DNA of 64,000 nt from Rhizobium viscosum (GCF_014873945.1 NZ_JADBEC010000001.1:1302001-1366000); one strand, 5' to 3'. Shown: positions 35,514-44,281, numbered from the stretch's first letter. Numbers and translations are program-made. Notes: a model not told the origin generated them from the sequence alone.

Positions 35514-36577
35514 TCGGCGCTGATATCCCTGAGATCGCGGATCGAGGCAACCTTTTCGCGGTCGAGCAACTTCGACAGACCGCGCACGATCGTGCCGGGC
35601 AGGCCCGGGCCTTCATAGACCATGCAGGAATAGAGCTGCACGAGATCGGCCCCTGCCCTGACCTTCTCCAGCGCCGTTTCGGCCGAGGAGACGCCGCCGA
35701 CGCCGATGATCGGCAGGGCCGGACCGACGCGCTTGCGCATCTTGGCGAGCACGGCCGTCGATTTTTCGAACAGCGGCGCGCCGGAGAGGCCGCCGGTCTC
35801 CTTCGCCTGAACCTGATCTTTCAGGCCGTCGCGCGAAAGCGTCGTATTGGAGACGATCAGACCGTCGAGCACATGCGAGAGCGCCTCGGCGGCAATATCG
35901 TCCATTCCTTCTTCGGTGAGATCCGGAGCGATCTTCAGGAAAACCGGGATTTTCCGGCCGGCCTTTTCCGCTTCCTCGTCACGCGCGGTCAAGACTGCCG
36001 ACAGGAGTGCGGCGAGGCTTTCGCGCGCCTGCAGGTCGCGCAAGCCCGGCGTGTTGGGCGAGGAAATATTGGCGGTGAAATAGCGGGCGACCGAATAGAA
36101 GCGGCGGATGCCGGCGACATAATCGGCGATCCGGTCCTCGCTATCTTTGTTAGCGCCGATATTGACGCCGACGACCCCCGCACGACCGATCTGCGAGAGA
36201 CGGCGGAAGGCCGCTTCATGGCCTTCATTGTTGAAGCCGAGACGATTGATGACGGCTTCATCCTCCACCAGGCGGAAGATGCGCGGGCGCGGATTGCCGG
36301 ACTGCGGCTTCGGGGTGACCGTGCCGATTTCGGTAAAACCAAAACCGAGCTTCAACAGCGCCTCCGGCACTTCCGCATTCTTGTCATAGCCTGCTGCCAT
36401 GCCGAGCGGATTGGCAAAGTCGATGCCTGCAACGGTCTGGCGCAGGCGCGGGTCCGGCGCGATGCGGCAGGCAGGCACGACGCCCGATTTCAGCGCCGCG
36501 ATCGACATGCCGTGCGCAGTTTCCGGATCGAAGAGGAAGAGACCCCGGCGGGCGATGCGCTTGAAAGGATCGATCAC
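35489..36577 (-). CDS. pyrD: Dihydroorotate dehydrogenase (quinone)
   Basis: The 362-residue class 2 DHODH oxidises dihydroorotate to orotate in pyrimidine synthesis, passing electrons to membrane quinone. Segments seen are GMAAGYDKNAEVPEALLKLG, GTVTPKPQSGNPRPRIFRL, the catalytic-serine region FTANISSPNTPGLRDLQ, and FMN-binding GVGGVSSAETALEKVRAGA. The N-terminal amphipathic extension is the membrane-association part. The start is GTG at 36577, overlapping the DUF952-type stop by 4 bases. Confidence 0.95.
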   Translation of the reverse strand: MIDPFKRIARRGLFLFDPETAHGMSIAALKSGVVPACRIAPDPRLRQTVAGIDFANPLGMAAGYDKNAEVPEALLKLGFGFTEIGTVTPKPQSGNPRPRIFRLVEDEAVINRLGFNNEGHEAAFRRLSQIGRAGVVGVNIGANKDSEDRIADYVAGIRRFYSVARYFTANISSPNTPGLRDLQARESLAALLSAVLTARDEEAEKAGRKIPVFLKIAPDLTEEGMDDIAAEALSHVLDGLIVSNTTLSRDGLKDQVQAKETGGLSGAPLFEKSTAVLAKMRKRVGPALPIIGVGGVSSAETALEKVRAGADLVQLYSCMVYEGPGLPGTIVRGLSKLLDREKVASIRDLRDISADYWAARNV

Positions 36578-36927
36578 TTGGCAAGCTCCGGGAAGATGTG
36601 AAGGCCGGCATCGTCGAGCGGCAAAGGCGCTTCCCAGAGTACGGCCGAAAGCGGCAGATCGGCATAAAGATGCGGGAAGAGAGCACCGCCCCGCGAGGGT
36701 TCGAAGACCAGCTTGTCACCGAAATTGCGACCGTCGATGGCGAGGAGGACAAGGCTGGTCTGGCCGGCAAAATGCAGGGCTGCCGTCTGCTTGACCTGGT
36801 CCGCGGTCGAGAAATGGATGAAGCCGTCCTTGATATCGATGCCGGCGCCATGAAAAACGCCGGTTTGTCTGGCTTCCTGCCAGAGCGCCTCCGGCACGAT
36901 CTTGTAAAGGGTCGGTGTCGCGGTCAT
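36574..36927 (-). CDS. DUF952-family protein upstream of pyrD
   Basis: The 117-residue protein begins TATPTLYKIVPEALWQEA and has GIDIKDGFIHFSTADQVKQT and DKLVFEPSRGGALFPHLYAD, the hallmarks of the small DUF952 family as I recall. It has no signal peptide. Overlap of its TGA with the pyrD GTG suggests translational coupling and a link to nucleotide metabolism, but no activity is known. The start at 36927 is preceded by AGGATCATC. Confidence 0.85.
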   Translation of the reverse strand: MTATPTLYKIVPEALWQEARQTGVFHGAGIDIKDGFIHFSTADQVKQTAALHFAGQTSLVLLAIDGRNFGDKLVFEPSRGGALFPHLYADLPLSAVLWEAPLPLDDAGLHIFPELAK

Positions 36928-37060
36928 GATGATCCTGTTGGCTCGCCTTGTTGAGAGGGGGCTGGCCTTCCTGATGAGGGCTTTGCCCCAAAGAGACGGC
37001 GATGTCCACGCCTCAGGGCGCAAAAACGGACAGGCACCACGCTTTGCGGAGGATGAGACG

Positions 37061-37459
37061 ATGAAGGCATTTGCAATCACGCTTGCCGCCGGTCTTCTGC
37101 CGCTTGCGGCATTGGCGGCGGAGCCAGACGCAGCCCGCTTCCAGCTCGAGCGCAGCGGCGACCATTTCGTGCGCCTCGACCGGCAGACGGGGGCGATGTC
37201 GCTCTGCACCGAAAAAGACGGGGCGCTGGTCTGCCGCATGGCGGCCGATGAACGCGCCGCCTATGAGGACGAACTCGACCGGCTTGCCGATCGGGTGAGC
37301 GCGCTGGAGAAGAATATAGCCGCCCGGCCCGCCTTGCCGACGGATGCGGAAGTCGACCGCTCGATCGGCATCATGGAGCGGATGATGCGCAGTTTCATGG
37401 GTATAGTTCGGGAATTCCAGGCGGAAGACAAGGCCAATCCCCTTCCGCAGCGGAGTTGA
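37061..37459 (+). CDS. Secreted hypothetical protein with C-terminal coiled coil
   Basis: The 132-residue protein has a signal peptide (FAITLAAGLLPLAALAAEP). The mature part reads DHFVRLDRQTGAMSLCTEKD and CRMAADERAAYEDELDRLADRV, and ends in a charged region. Two cysteines, in SLCTE and LVCRM, could form a disulfide, and the second half is a likely coiled coil. I do not recognise the family. The start follows GGAGGATGAGACG. Confidence 0.78.
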   Translation: MKAFAITLAAGLLPLAALAAEPDAARFQLERSGDHFVRLDRQTGAMSLCTEKDGALVCRMAADERAAYEDELDRLADRVSALEKNIAARPALPTDAEVDRSIGIMERMMRSFMGIVREFQAEDKANPLPQRS

Positions 37460-37549
37460 TCTGGTTATATTCATATAAGTAGGGAGTCATGTTCGTGCGG
37501 GGGAGCCGGACAGGACCGACGGGATCGAACTCTTGGGAGGGAGTTTTCG

Positions 37550-38197
37550 ATGCAGGAACAGACCATCATCATCGCTGACGACCACCCGCTTTTCCGCGAC
37601 GCGTTGCGGCAGGCGGTGACCGGCATGGAAGGACGGCAGGCGATCATCGAAGCCGGGGATTTCTCCGCGGCAAGAACGGCTGCGGGCGAGCACCCGGATG
37701 CGGACCTGATGCTGCTCGATCTTGCCATGCCTGGAGTCAGCGGTTTTTCCGGCTTGATGGCGCTGCGCTCCGAATTCATCAGCCTGCCGATCGTCATCAT
37801 CTCGGCGACCGATGACACCACGACAATCCGCCGGGCGCTGGAGCTCGGCGCTTCCGGTTTCATTTCGAAATCCTCGGGCATCGAGGATATCCGCCACGGC
37901 ATCCTGACAGTGCTCGCGGGCGACATTGCCACGCCGGAGAACTATCGCGACGGACAGGAACAGGACCCCGATGTCGCCGACCTCATCCATCGCCTGCACA
38001 CGCTGACACCGCAGCAGAGCCGGGTGCTGACCATGCTCGGCGAAGGGCTCCTGAACAAGCAGATCGCCTACGAACTCGGCGTTTCCGAAGCGACGATCAA
38101 GGCACATGTCTCGGCAATCCTCCTGAAGCTCAACGTCGATAGCCGCACGCAGGCGGTCATCCAGCTCGGCAAGATCAACATGGCGATGGTCGCCTGA
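37550..38197 (+). CDS. NarL/FixJ-type response regulator
   Basis: The 215-residue protein has a receiver domain with acidic pair D10/D11, phospho-acceptor D57 (LLDLAMPG) and the conserved lysine in FISKSSG, then a LuxR-type helix-turn-helix with LTPQQSRVLTMLGEGLLNKQ and SEATIKAHVSAILLKL. No kinase gene is adjacent. A sensor such as the hybrid kinase at 1402 could be a partner, but that is inference. The start follows GGGAGGGAG. Confidence 0.9.
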   Translation: MQEQTIIIADDHPLFRDALRQAVTGMEGRQAIIEAGDFSAARTAAGEHPDADLMLLDLAMPGVSGFSGLMALRSEFISLPIVIISATDDTTTIRRALELGASGFISKSSGIEDIRHGILTVLAGDIATPENYRDGQEQDPDVADLIHRLHTLTPQQSRVLTMLGEGLLNKQIAYELGVSEATIKAHVSAILLKLNVDSRTQAVIQLGKINMAMVA

Positions 38198-38313
38198 GCC
38201 TGCGCATCCTCGAGACAGGATTTTATTCCTCATTTTCGCTTTACTCGGGGAAGTGCCTCGGTTAATCTGCCGGCGATAGAAAGCGGCCGGATGGACCGCG
38301 GAACCGGACGCAT

Positions 38314-38982
38314 ATGCTGTCACATGACCAGATCTGGGGAGCGATCGACAGGCTTGCCGAACGGCACGACCTGACGCCGTCTGGTCTTGCGCGGCGGGCG
38401 GGTCTCGATCCGACCTCCTTCAACAAATCCAAGCGGCTCTCGGCAGACGGGCGCCTGCGCTGGCCTTCGACGGAATCCATCGCCAAGGTGCTGGAGGCGA
38501 CGGGGGCGAGCATGGAGCAGTTCCTTGGCTTCATGCGGCCGGGGGGTGCTGCCGCCGCCAGCATGCCGGAAGGTATTTTTGCCTCGCAGGGGAGCTCCAT
38601 TCCGCTGCTCGGCTTTGCGCAGGCGGGCGCCGGCGGCTTTTTCGACGATGGCGGCTTTCCTGCGGGCCAGGGCTGGGATGTGGTGGAATTTCCGGCTGGC
38701 CCCTCGCAGAAGGCTGGCGTCTATGCGCTCGAGGTCCAGGGCGAAAGCATGATGCCGCTCTATCGCGACGGCGATGTGCTGATCGTGGAGCCCGGCGCGC
38801 AGGTGCGCCGCAACGACCGTGTCGTCGTCAAGACACGCGAGGGCGAGGTCATGGCCAAGGTGCTTCTGCGCCAGAGCCCGCGCTCCATCGAACTTTTGTC
38901 GCTCAATCCCGAACACCCTAACCGGACAATCGAGCTTTCTGACATCGAATGGATTGCCCGTATCATCTGGGCCAGCCAATAG
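38314..38982 (+). CDS. S24-family (LexA/CI-like) transcriptional repressor
   Basis: The 222-residue protein has an N-terminal Xre-like helix-turn-helix (LTPSGLARRAGLDPTSFNKS, residues 20-39) and a C-terminal S24 peptidase domain. The catalytic serine is S145 (VQGESMMPLYRDGD) and the lysine is likely K182 (VMAKVLL). A self-cleavage bond could be A104-G105 in AQAGAGG. If functional it would be inactivated by RecA-type coprotease or another signal. It is close before the nuclease-like gene and may control it. Confidence 0.82.
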   Translation: MLSHDQIWGAIDRLAERHDLTPSGLARRAGLDPTSFNKSKRLSADGRLRWPSTESIAKVLEATGASMEQFLGFMRPGGAAAASMPEGIFASQGSSIPLLGFAQAGAGGFFDDGGFPAGQGWDVVEFPAGPSQKAGVYALEVQGESMMPLYRDGDVLIVEPGAQVRRNDRVVVKTREGEVMAKVLLRQSPRSIELLSLNPEHPNRTIELSDIEWIARIIWASQ

Positions 38983-38992
38983 GAAAATAATC

Positions 38993-39769
38993 ATGCGCCC
39001 TGCAGCCTTGATCACAGGTATCGCGGGGATGGCGGTCGTGGTCGGCCTGCTCTTGGCCGGGCAAGCGCGGCTCAATGGCAGCGGGGGGCCGGCATCTGAT
39101 GCCGATGCCGGAAATGTCGCCGCGGCCCTGCCCGATGCGACCGCCGATGTGGCAAAGCCGCCTGCATCGCTCACGGATGAAGATGCCGAATTGATCGCCC
39201 GGGCAACGGAGTTTGCGCCAACCGAGCCGGCAGCGGCTCCATCCGAAACTCCAGCAAGAGCTTCTTCCGAGAATGCGCCAGCGGGGGCAACCGCGCAAAG
39301 CACTCCGACACCGACGGAGACGCCATCAGCTGCGCCCGCCGGAAAGGACAGCGTGGAACTGCTGCGACCGACGGTGGAGAGCGCCGGTATTCTCTCCTTC
39401 GGCAAACGCAGGCTGCAGATTGCCAATATCATCGAGACGCCCGCCGACAAGAGCTGCGGATCGGATGGCAAGCAGTGGCCGTGCGGCATGATGGCGAAGA
39501 CGGCGCTGCGGCTTTACCTGCGCAACCGCACGATCGATTGCGATCTGCCTTCCGATGCATGGGAGGACATGGCAAGTGCGGCCTGCCGGCTCGGGCAGCA
39601 GGATATCGGCACATGGCTGGTTGAAAACGGCTGGGTGGAGGCGCAGCCGGGCTCACCGCTTGCCGCTGCCGGCGAAAAGGCAAAACTGGCAAAACAAGGC
39701 ATTCACGGCGAGGATCCGCGCCGCCGGCCGGCGGCGGCGCCCCGGCCTGAAACCGCCGCTCCCTTGTAA
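38993..39769 (+). CDS. Secreted thermonuclease-like protein (ExoI-like)
   Basis: The 258-residue protein starts with a signal peptide or anchor (ITGIAGMAVVVGLLLAGQ), followed by a long low-complexity Ala/Pro/Thr-rich spacer (about 30-120) and a C-terminal staphylococcal-nuclease-like domain. Within that domain, NIIETPADKSCGSDGKQWPC and KTALRLYLRNRTIDCDLPSD resemble the rhizobial ExoI family. It would act in the periplasm or outside. The start at 38993 follows TAGGAAA. It is 10 bp after the S24 regulator gene, so shared transcription is likely. Confidence 0.82.
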   Translation: MRPAALITGIAGMAVVVGLLLAGQARLNGSGGPASDADAGNVAAALPDATADVAKPPASLTDEDAELIARATEFAPTEPAAAPSETPARASSENAPAGATAQSTPTPTETPSAAPAGKDSVELLRPTVESAGILSFGKRRLQIANIIETPADKSCGSDGKQWPCGMMAKTALRLYLRNRTIDCDLPSDAWEDMASAACRLGQQDIGTWLVENGWVEAQPGSPLAAAGEKAKLAKQGIHGEDPRRRPAAAPRPETAAPL

Positions 39770-39817
39770 TAGAGACCGCCAATTCCTAATCTCCGCTCAT
39801 CGAAGAGGGAATCAGAC

Positions 39818-40231
39818 ATGAATAAGCCGCTTTCCGCCCATGACGCGCTGATCTATGTGATGGTGATGGCATCCGCTGTCGACAGCACGATGAACGACCG
39901 GGAAATGGAGAGGATCGGTCAGCTCATCGGCTTCCTGCCGGTTTTCCGCGATTTCGACGACGACAATCTGATTTCCATCGCCCGCGACTGCGCCTCGTTG
40001 CTGGCCGGTCCTGAAGGGCTTGACGTCGTGCTGGAGACCGTTCGCGATACGCTGCCTGCCCGCCTCTATGACACGGCTTATGCACTTGCAGTCGAAGTCG
40101 CCTCGGCCGACCTTTCCGTCAAGGCCGAAGAATTGCGGCTGCTCAGCCTGCTGCGCGACCGTCTCGGCCTCGACAAGCTGACCTGCGCCGCCATCGAGCG
40201 CAGCGCGATCGCCCGCTTCCGCAAGGGCTAA
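39818..40231 (+). CDS. TerB-family protein
   Basis: The 137-residue helical protein has the TerB-like pattern AHDALIYVMVMASAVDSTMN with acidic residues, MERIGQLIGFLPVFRDFDDDN and EVASADLSVKAEELRLLSLL. TerB proteins of this type may bind metal and have been linked to tellurite resistance and envelope stress, though many have no proven role. The start follows AGAGGGAATCAGAC. It is followed by a RIME-like repeat. Confidence 0.85.
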   Translation: MNKPLSAHDALIYVMVMASAVDSTMNDREMERIGQLIGFLPVFRDFDDDNLISIARDCASLLAGPEGLDVVLETVRDTLPARLYDTAYALAVEVASADLSVKAEELRLLSLLRDRLGLDKLTCAAIERSAIARFRKG

Positions 40232-40244
40232 AGCTTCATCGGGT

Positions 40245-40350
40245 TTAGAGCATTTCCGTTTTTCTTCGAAACACGGAAATGCTCTATCTATTTGTTTTTG
40301 CGCAATTCCGGACGCAAAACCGCTACACACTTTTGCTGGAATTGCTAGTA
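40245..40350. repeat. Rhizobial intergenic mosaic repeat (RIME1-like), copy 2
   Basis: This copy closely matches the one at 5524: it starts TAGAGCATTTCCG, has CTCTATC in the middle and ACGCAAAACCGCTAC later, and closes with TGGAATTGCTAG. Its right end supplies the stop codon of the binding-protein gene, which reads in from the right on the minus strand. Confidence 0.78.
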
Positions 40351-41220
40351 GAGCCCGTAAGGGAAATAACGCAGATAGATTTCCTGCAGGCGGCCGTTGC
40401 GCGAGAGCGTTGCCAGCGCATGGTCGATCGCTGCCGTCAGCACGCTGTCGTTCTGGCGCAGCATGATCGTCATTCCCTCGCCCAGGAAATGCTCGGACAT
40501 ATACGGACCGTCGAACAGGGCGCAGCATTTGTCCGAGGCTGACGAAGCGACCCAGAAGGAAAGCTGCAGCGCATCGGCAAAGGCAGCATCGATCTTGTGT
40601 TCCTTCAAGGCCGTCAGCAGCGCTTCCTTATTGTCGAAGGGCTGAGCCTTGATGGCCGGAAAAAAGGCCGCAAGCATCGCCTCATGCACGGTGCCCTTGA
40701 CGACGCCGACGGAATGGCCGGCGAGGCCGGCAGCCGTCGTTCCGGTCACCGAGGCGGCCGTATTGCGGACGAAGCGGGCCGGCATCATCAGATAAGGGCG
40801 GGAGAAGAGGAACTCGCGGCGCAGCTCGGGCGTGACGGCAAGGCCGGCAATGACGGCATCACCCTGTAAGCCGGCGAGCGCTTTCTGCAGGTCGGCAAAG
40901 GGCAGCGCCTGGATCTGGCATTTGTCGGCGATCTCCAGCTCGGTGCAGATCTCGCGGGCGAGATCGACGTTGAAGCCGGAGAGCTTGCCGTTCTGGTCGG
41001 TGAAATTGAAAGGCGGGAAGTCCACCGAGGTCAGGAAACGCAGGCGCACGAGCGAGGAGAGATCAGGCTTTGCCAGCCGCTCGCGGGAATCGAAGAGCAG
41101 AGGCACGGACAGGCCCGATTGCTGCGCAAAAGCGGAAAAAGCCGAAAGCAGGACAACCGAGAACAGGCAGAGGATGAAAATCCCTACGCGAGCCATAAAC
41201 GCCGGTTTAGATTGCACCAT
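40345..41220 (-). CDS. Transporter substrate-binding domain protein (orphan)
   Basis: The 291-residue protein has a signal peptide (ILCLFSVVLLSAFSAFAQQ) and a periplasmic domain of the amino-acid binding type: LTSVDFPPFNFTDQNGKLSG, FNVDLAREICTELEI and AVIAGLAVTPELRREFLF. The start at 41220 is chosen because AGGCAGG precedes it; an upstream in-frame ATG at 41280 and a downstream one at 41196 are alternatives. No permease or ATPase gene is adjacent, so it may feed a distant transporter or act as a sensor ligand-binding partner. Confidence 0.85.
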   Translation of the reverse strand: MVQSKPAFMARVGIFILCLFSVVLLSAFSAFAQQSGLSVPLLFDSRERLAKPDLSSLVRLRFLTSVDFPPFNFTDQNGKLSGFNVDLAREICTELEIADKCQIQALPFADLQKALAGLQGDAVIAGLAVTPELRREFLFSRPYLMMPARFVRNTAASVTGTTAAGLAGHSVGVVKGTVHEAMLAAFFPAIKAQPFDNKEALLTALKEHKIDAAFADALQLSFWVASSASDKCCALFDGPYMSEHFLGEGMTIMLRQNDSVLTAAIDHALATLSRNGRLQEIYLRYFPYGLY

Positions 41221-41667
41221 TATGACCTGCCTAGAGATTACATACGGGTTTGCCGCTCCGCCGAGCTGTAACAGAATCATCCCTTGTGGGGAATATGGCC
41301 GAGCCGTTCCGCTCGCTGCCAGAGGCGCAAAACAGAAGCTCGCTCTGCCTTCAAAGCTGACTTTTCAAGAGCGCCATCCAACACAGATCACTTCAATATT
41401 CCGGGGAACGCATCTTGCGATCCCTGCGAGGATCACAACCGCGCCCCTTGAAATTAACAGCAGTCACATGCCCTTGTTAGCGCGGAATTAAGCAATATCC
41501 GCTCTTATTTGCTGCGACGACACCGACCTCACCGGCCGACCGCATGATGCGCATGTCGAACCTCTCAAGGTATCTCCCGCCACCGCAATACCGAAGAATT
41601 GTTCCGCAACAAATGATTTCAAAAGCGCCGGGTGCGCAACACACCCGGCCAATCGGGTGACATTTCC
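41221..41667. other. 447-bp divergent intergenic region
   Basis: This region separates the binding-protein start from the chemoreceptor start. It must hold both promoters, but I see no convincing -35/-10 pair, repeat or RNA gene in it. Confidence 0.3.
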
Positions 41668-43665
41668 ATGCTGAAACATCTGAAAATCCGCACAAAAGTC
41701 ATATCGGTCGTGGCGCTCCTGGGGCTGATCACCATGGCCGGACTGGTCTACGTCATGTCCGAGTTCCGCCAAGCGGACGCGACCTACAGCGCCTTCATCG
41801 ATCACGAGGCGCTGGCCTCGATGCAGAGCGCGCGCGCCAGCGCATCGGTCGTCGCCTCGGTGCTGCAGGTGAGCCTGCTTACCAACATGAAGCCCGATAC
41901 GCCGGAATTCCAAACGGCGCTCGCCACACCGAGCAAGCTGCCGCAGGCACGCGACCGCATGAAGCAGGCGCTGGCGCTTGTGCCCAGCCGCAAGGCGGCG
42001 ATAGATGAAATCCAGGCAGGTATCGATGAAATCGAAACTCTGGCGAACAAGATCATCGAGCAGAGCAAGGCCAAGGACAGCGCCGGCGCCCTGGCGAATG
42101 TCGGCCTGATCAACGCCAAGCTCAACGCACTGACGCCGAAGATGATCGCCAACAACGATGCGATGATGGCGATGCTCAATGACGGCGGCGACGCTCTTTC
42201 GGCTTCCGTTAACGGGCGGATCGTCTTCTGTTTCATTCTGATCGGCATTGCGGTTCTCGCAGCTGTCGGCATCAGCGTGGCCGTGGCACAGATCGGCATC
42301 GCCGGCCCCATGATGCAGCTGCGCCTGCGCATGACGCGGCTTGCCGAAGGCGATACCGCGAGCGAGATCGGCGGTCTCGACCGCGGCGACGAGGTCGGCC
42401 AGATGGCCAAGGCCGTCTCGATCTTCCGCGACAACGCGATCGAGCGTGCCCAGATCGAGGCGCGCGCCGAAGCCGACCGCAGCCTCAGCGACAACGAGCG
42501 CCGCGAACGCGAAACGCAGAAGGCCGCGGAAGCCGCCGATCTCGAGCGTGCGGTCAATGCGCTCGGAGACGGCCTGCGCCGGCTCTCGGCGGGCGACCTA
42601 CTCTCGCATATCGAAACGCCTTTCGTCGCGCATCTCGACGAGTTGCGCCAGGACTTCAACAATTCGGTCGAGAAGCTCAACGAAACCCTGCACACAGTCG
42701 GCTCCAACGCCCGTGCCATCAGCGCCGGCGCCAACGAGATCCGGTCGTCTGCCGACGAGCTTTCAAAGCGCACTGAACAGCAAGCCGCTTCCGTCGAAGA
42801 AACGGCAGCAGCCCTCGAGGAGATCACCATAACGGTGAAGGACGCGGCAAAACGTGCCGAAGAGGCAAGCCAACTCGTCGCCCGCACCCGCCTTGGTGCC
42901 GAGAGATCCGGCGACGTCGTCCGCAAGGCGGTCGCTGCCATGCATCAGATCGAGCAGTCCTCCGTCGAGATCGGCAATATCATCGGCGTCATCGACGATA
43001 TCGCCTTCCAGACCAACCTGCTGGCGCTGAACGCCGGTGTCGAAGCAGCCCGCGCCGGTGAAGCCGGCAAGGGCTTTGCCGTCGTCGCTCAGGAAGTGCG
43101 TGAACTCGCCCAGCGCTCTGCAAACGCCGCCAAGGAAATCAAGGCGCTGATCAACACGTCAGGCACGCATGTGCAGACCGGCGTTTCGCTGGTCGGCGAA
43201 ACGGGCAAGGCGCTCGATGAGATCGTCCACGAGGTGCAGGAGATCAACCAGCACGTCCATGCAATCGCCGAGGCCGCCCGCGAGCAGTCGACCGGCCTGC
43301 AGGAGATCAATACAGCCGTCAACACCATGGACCAGGGCACGCAGCAGAATGCCGCCATGGTCGAGGAATCCACTGCGGCAAGCCATAGCCTTGCCACGGA
43401 AGCGACGGCGCTGAACAACCTGCTCGGCCAGTTCCGCCTGACAGGCACCGGCGGCTTCGTCGCAAGCGCGCCGATCTCGACGGCACCGGCCGCGCCGCGC
43501 GCTGCCGCACGGCCGACCGCCAGAGCCCCGGTCCGCGTTGCCGAAAGCACCGCACGCCCGAAGGCTTCGCCCGCACGCGCCCTCGGCCAGAAGCTCGCCA
43601 GCGCTTTCAGTGCGAATAGCTCAGCCCCCGCCAGCAGCCAGGAAGCCGATTGGACGGAATTCTGA
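41668..43665 (+). CDS. Methyl-accepting chemotaxis protein
   Basis: The 665-residue receptor has TM1 near residues 10-32, a helical periplasmic sensor domain, TM2 near 190-212 (VFCFILIGIAVLAAVGISV), a HAMP domain and a long signalling coiled coil. The hairpin tip reads DDIAFQTNLLALNAGVEAAR. The C-terminus ends DWTEF, a pentapeptide of the xWxxF type known to tether CheR/CheB in some receptors. The ligand is unknown. The ATG at 41668 is chosen because it begins just before TM1. Confidence 0.93.
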   Translation: MLKHLKIRTKVISVVALLGLITMAGLVYVMSEFRQADATYSAFIDHEALASMQSARASASVVASVLQVSLLTNMKPDTPEFQTALATPSKLPQARDRMKQALALVPSRKAAIDEIQAGIDEIETLANKIIEQSKAKDSAGALANVGLINAKLNALTPKMIANNDAMMAMLNDGGDALSASVNGRIVFCFILIGIAVLAAVGISVAVAQIGIAGPMMQLRLRMTRLAEGDTASEIGGLDRGDEVGQMAKAVSIFRDNAIERAQIEARAEADRSLSDNERRERETQKAAEAADLERAVNALGDGLRRLSAGDLLSHIETPFVAHLDELRQDFNNSVEKLNETLHTVGSNARAISAGANEIRSSADELSKRTEQQAASVEETAAALEEITITVKDAAKRAEEASQLVARTRLGAERSGDVVRKAVAAMHQIEQSSVEIGNIIGVIDDIAFQTNLLALNAGVEAARAGEAGKGFAVVAQEVRELAQRSANAAKEIKALINTSGTHVQTGVSLVGETGKALDEIVHEVQEINQHVHAIAEAAREQSTGLQEINTAVNTMDQGTQQNAAMVEESTAASHSLATEATALNNLLGQFRLTGTGGFVASAPISTAPAAPRAAARPTARAPVRVAESTARPKASPARALGQKLASAFSANSSAPASSQEADWTEF

Positions 43666-43688
43666 GCTGATGACATGATTGAATGAGA

Positions 43689-43718
43689 ATGGGCGGCTTC
43701 GGCCGCCCATTTCGTTTC
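43689..43718. terminator. Hairpin between chemoreceptor and VOC genes
   Basis: ATGGGCGGC, a TTCG tetraloop and GCCGCCCAT form a perfect 9-bp stem, followed by TTCGTTTC on the plus strand. It lies between convergent genes and can serve both. Confidence 0.65.
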
Positions 43719-43728
43719 AGGTTCTTGT

Positions 43729-44112
43729 TCAGGATGATGGACGCCAGCCGACTTCGACAAGAAGATTGCCGGGCGCGGTGCAATAGAAGAGCCAGCCGCC
43801 GCGAATGGCAGCGGGCGGTCCGGAAACGGCGGCGTCATCCGCCGCCAGGCGAATATGGAGCTGATCGACATCCGATCTTTCAGCAAGGACAAAGCCGATA
43901 TGATAGGTCTGCCATCGCAACTCGACCTGATCGGCACCGCCGAATTTCGGCAGCGGGCGGCTCAAGACGATCTCCGTTCCCTGGTCGTCATGAAGGATCG
44001 CCCGGCCGATCCGTTCGTTCATCTCCCGCAATTCCAGACCGAAATAACGCAGGAAAAAATCCGCCGTAGCGGCAATATCGGGCACGTAGAAATCAAGATG
44101 GTTCAAACGCAT
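43729..44112 (-). CDS. VOC family protein
   Basis: The 127-residue protein starts RLNHLDFYVPDIAATADFF and has the paired beta-alpha-beta modules of the vicinal-oxygen-chelate fold; a second module includes QTYHIGFVLAERSDVDQLH. The glutamate in LLVEVGW and the histidines are possible metal ligands. The start at 44112 follows AAAGGAG; the longer reading to 44184 extends into the intergenic region. It is unlike the VOC protein at 17356 in detail, so it is not a simple duplicate. Confidence 0.87.
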   Translation of the reverse strand: MRLNHLDFYVPDIAATADFFLRYFGLELREMNERIGRAILHDDQGTEIVLSRPLPKFGGADQVELRWQTYHIGFVLAERSDVDQLHIRLAADDAAVSGPPAAIRGGWLFYCTAPGNLLVEVGWRPSS

Positions 44113-44199
44113 GTTGTCTCCTTTGAGAATAAAATCCCGGAGGAGTGCGTCTCTAACGCTCCGCATGCCGCCGGGACGCCGCATCGCATGCGGGCCACG

Positions 44200-44281
44200 T
44201 CGCGGGTTCTCGTGTGAAACACGGAGCAGAGCTTCCGATGATGGAAGGGACCGGGCTTACCTTATCCGGTCCTGCCTTTTT
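44200..44281 (+). ncRNA. Candidate structured small RNA with intrinsic terminator
   Basis: On the plus strand three hairpins occur in a row: CGTGT-GAA-ACACG near 44210, CTTCC-GATGAT-GGAAG near 44235, and GGACCGG-n11-CCGGTCC (44248-44272) followed by TGCCTTTTT. The upstream gene is on the minus strand, so a plus transcript must start inside or just before this stretch. I recognise no family and no clear promoter; the 5' end is a guess. Confidence 0.33.
44248..44281 (+). terminator. Intrinsic terminator in the intergenic region
   Basis: A 7-bp GC-rich stem GGACCGG/CCGGTCC with an 11-base loop is followed by TGCCTTTTT on the plus strand. No annotated plus-strand gene precedes it. Confidence 0.6.
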
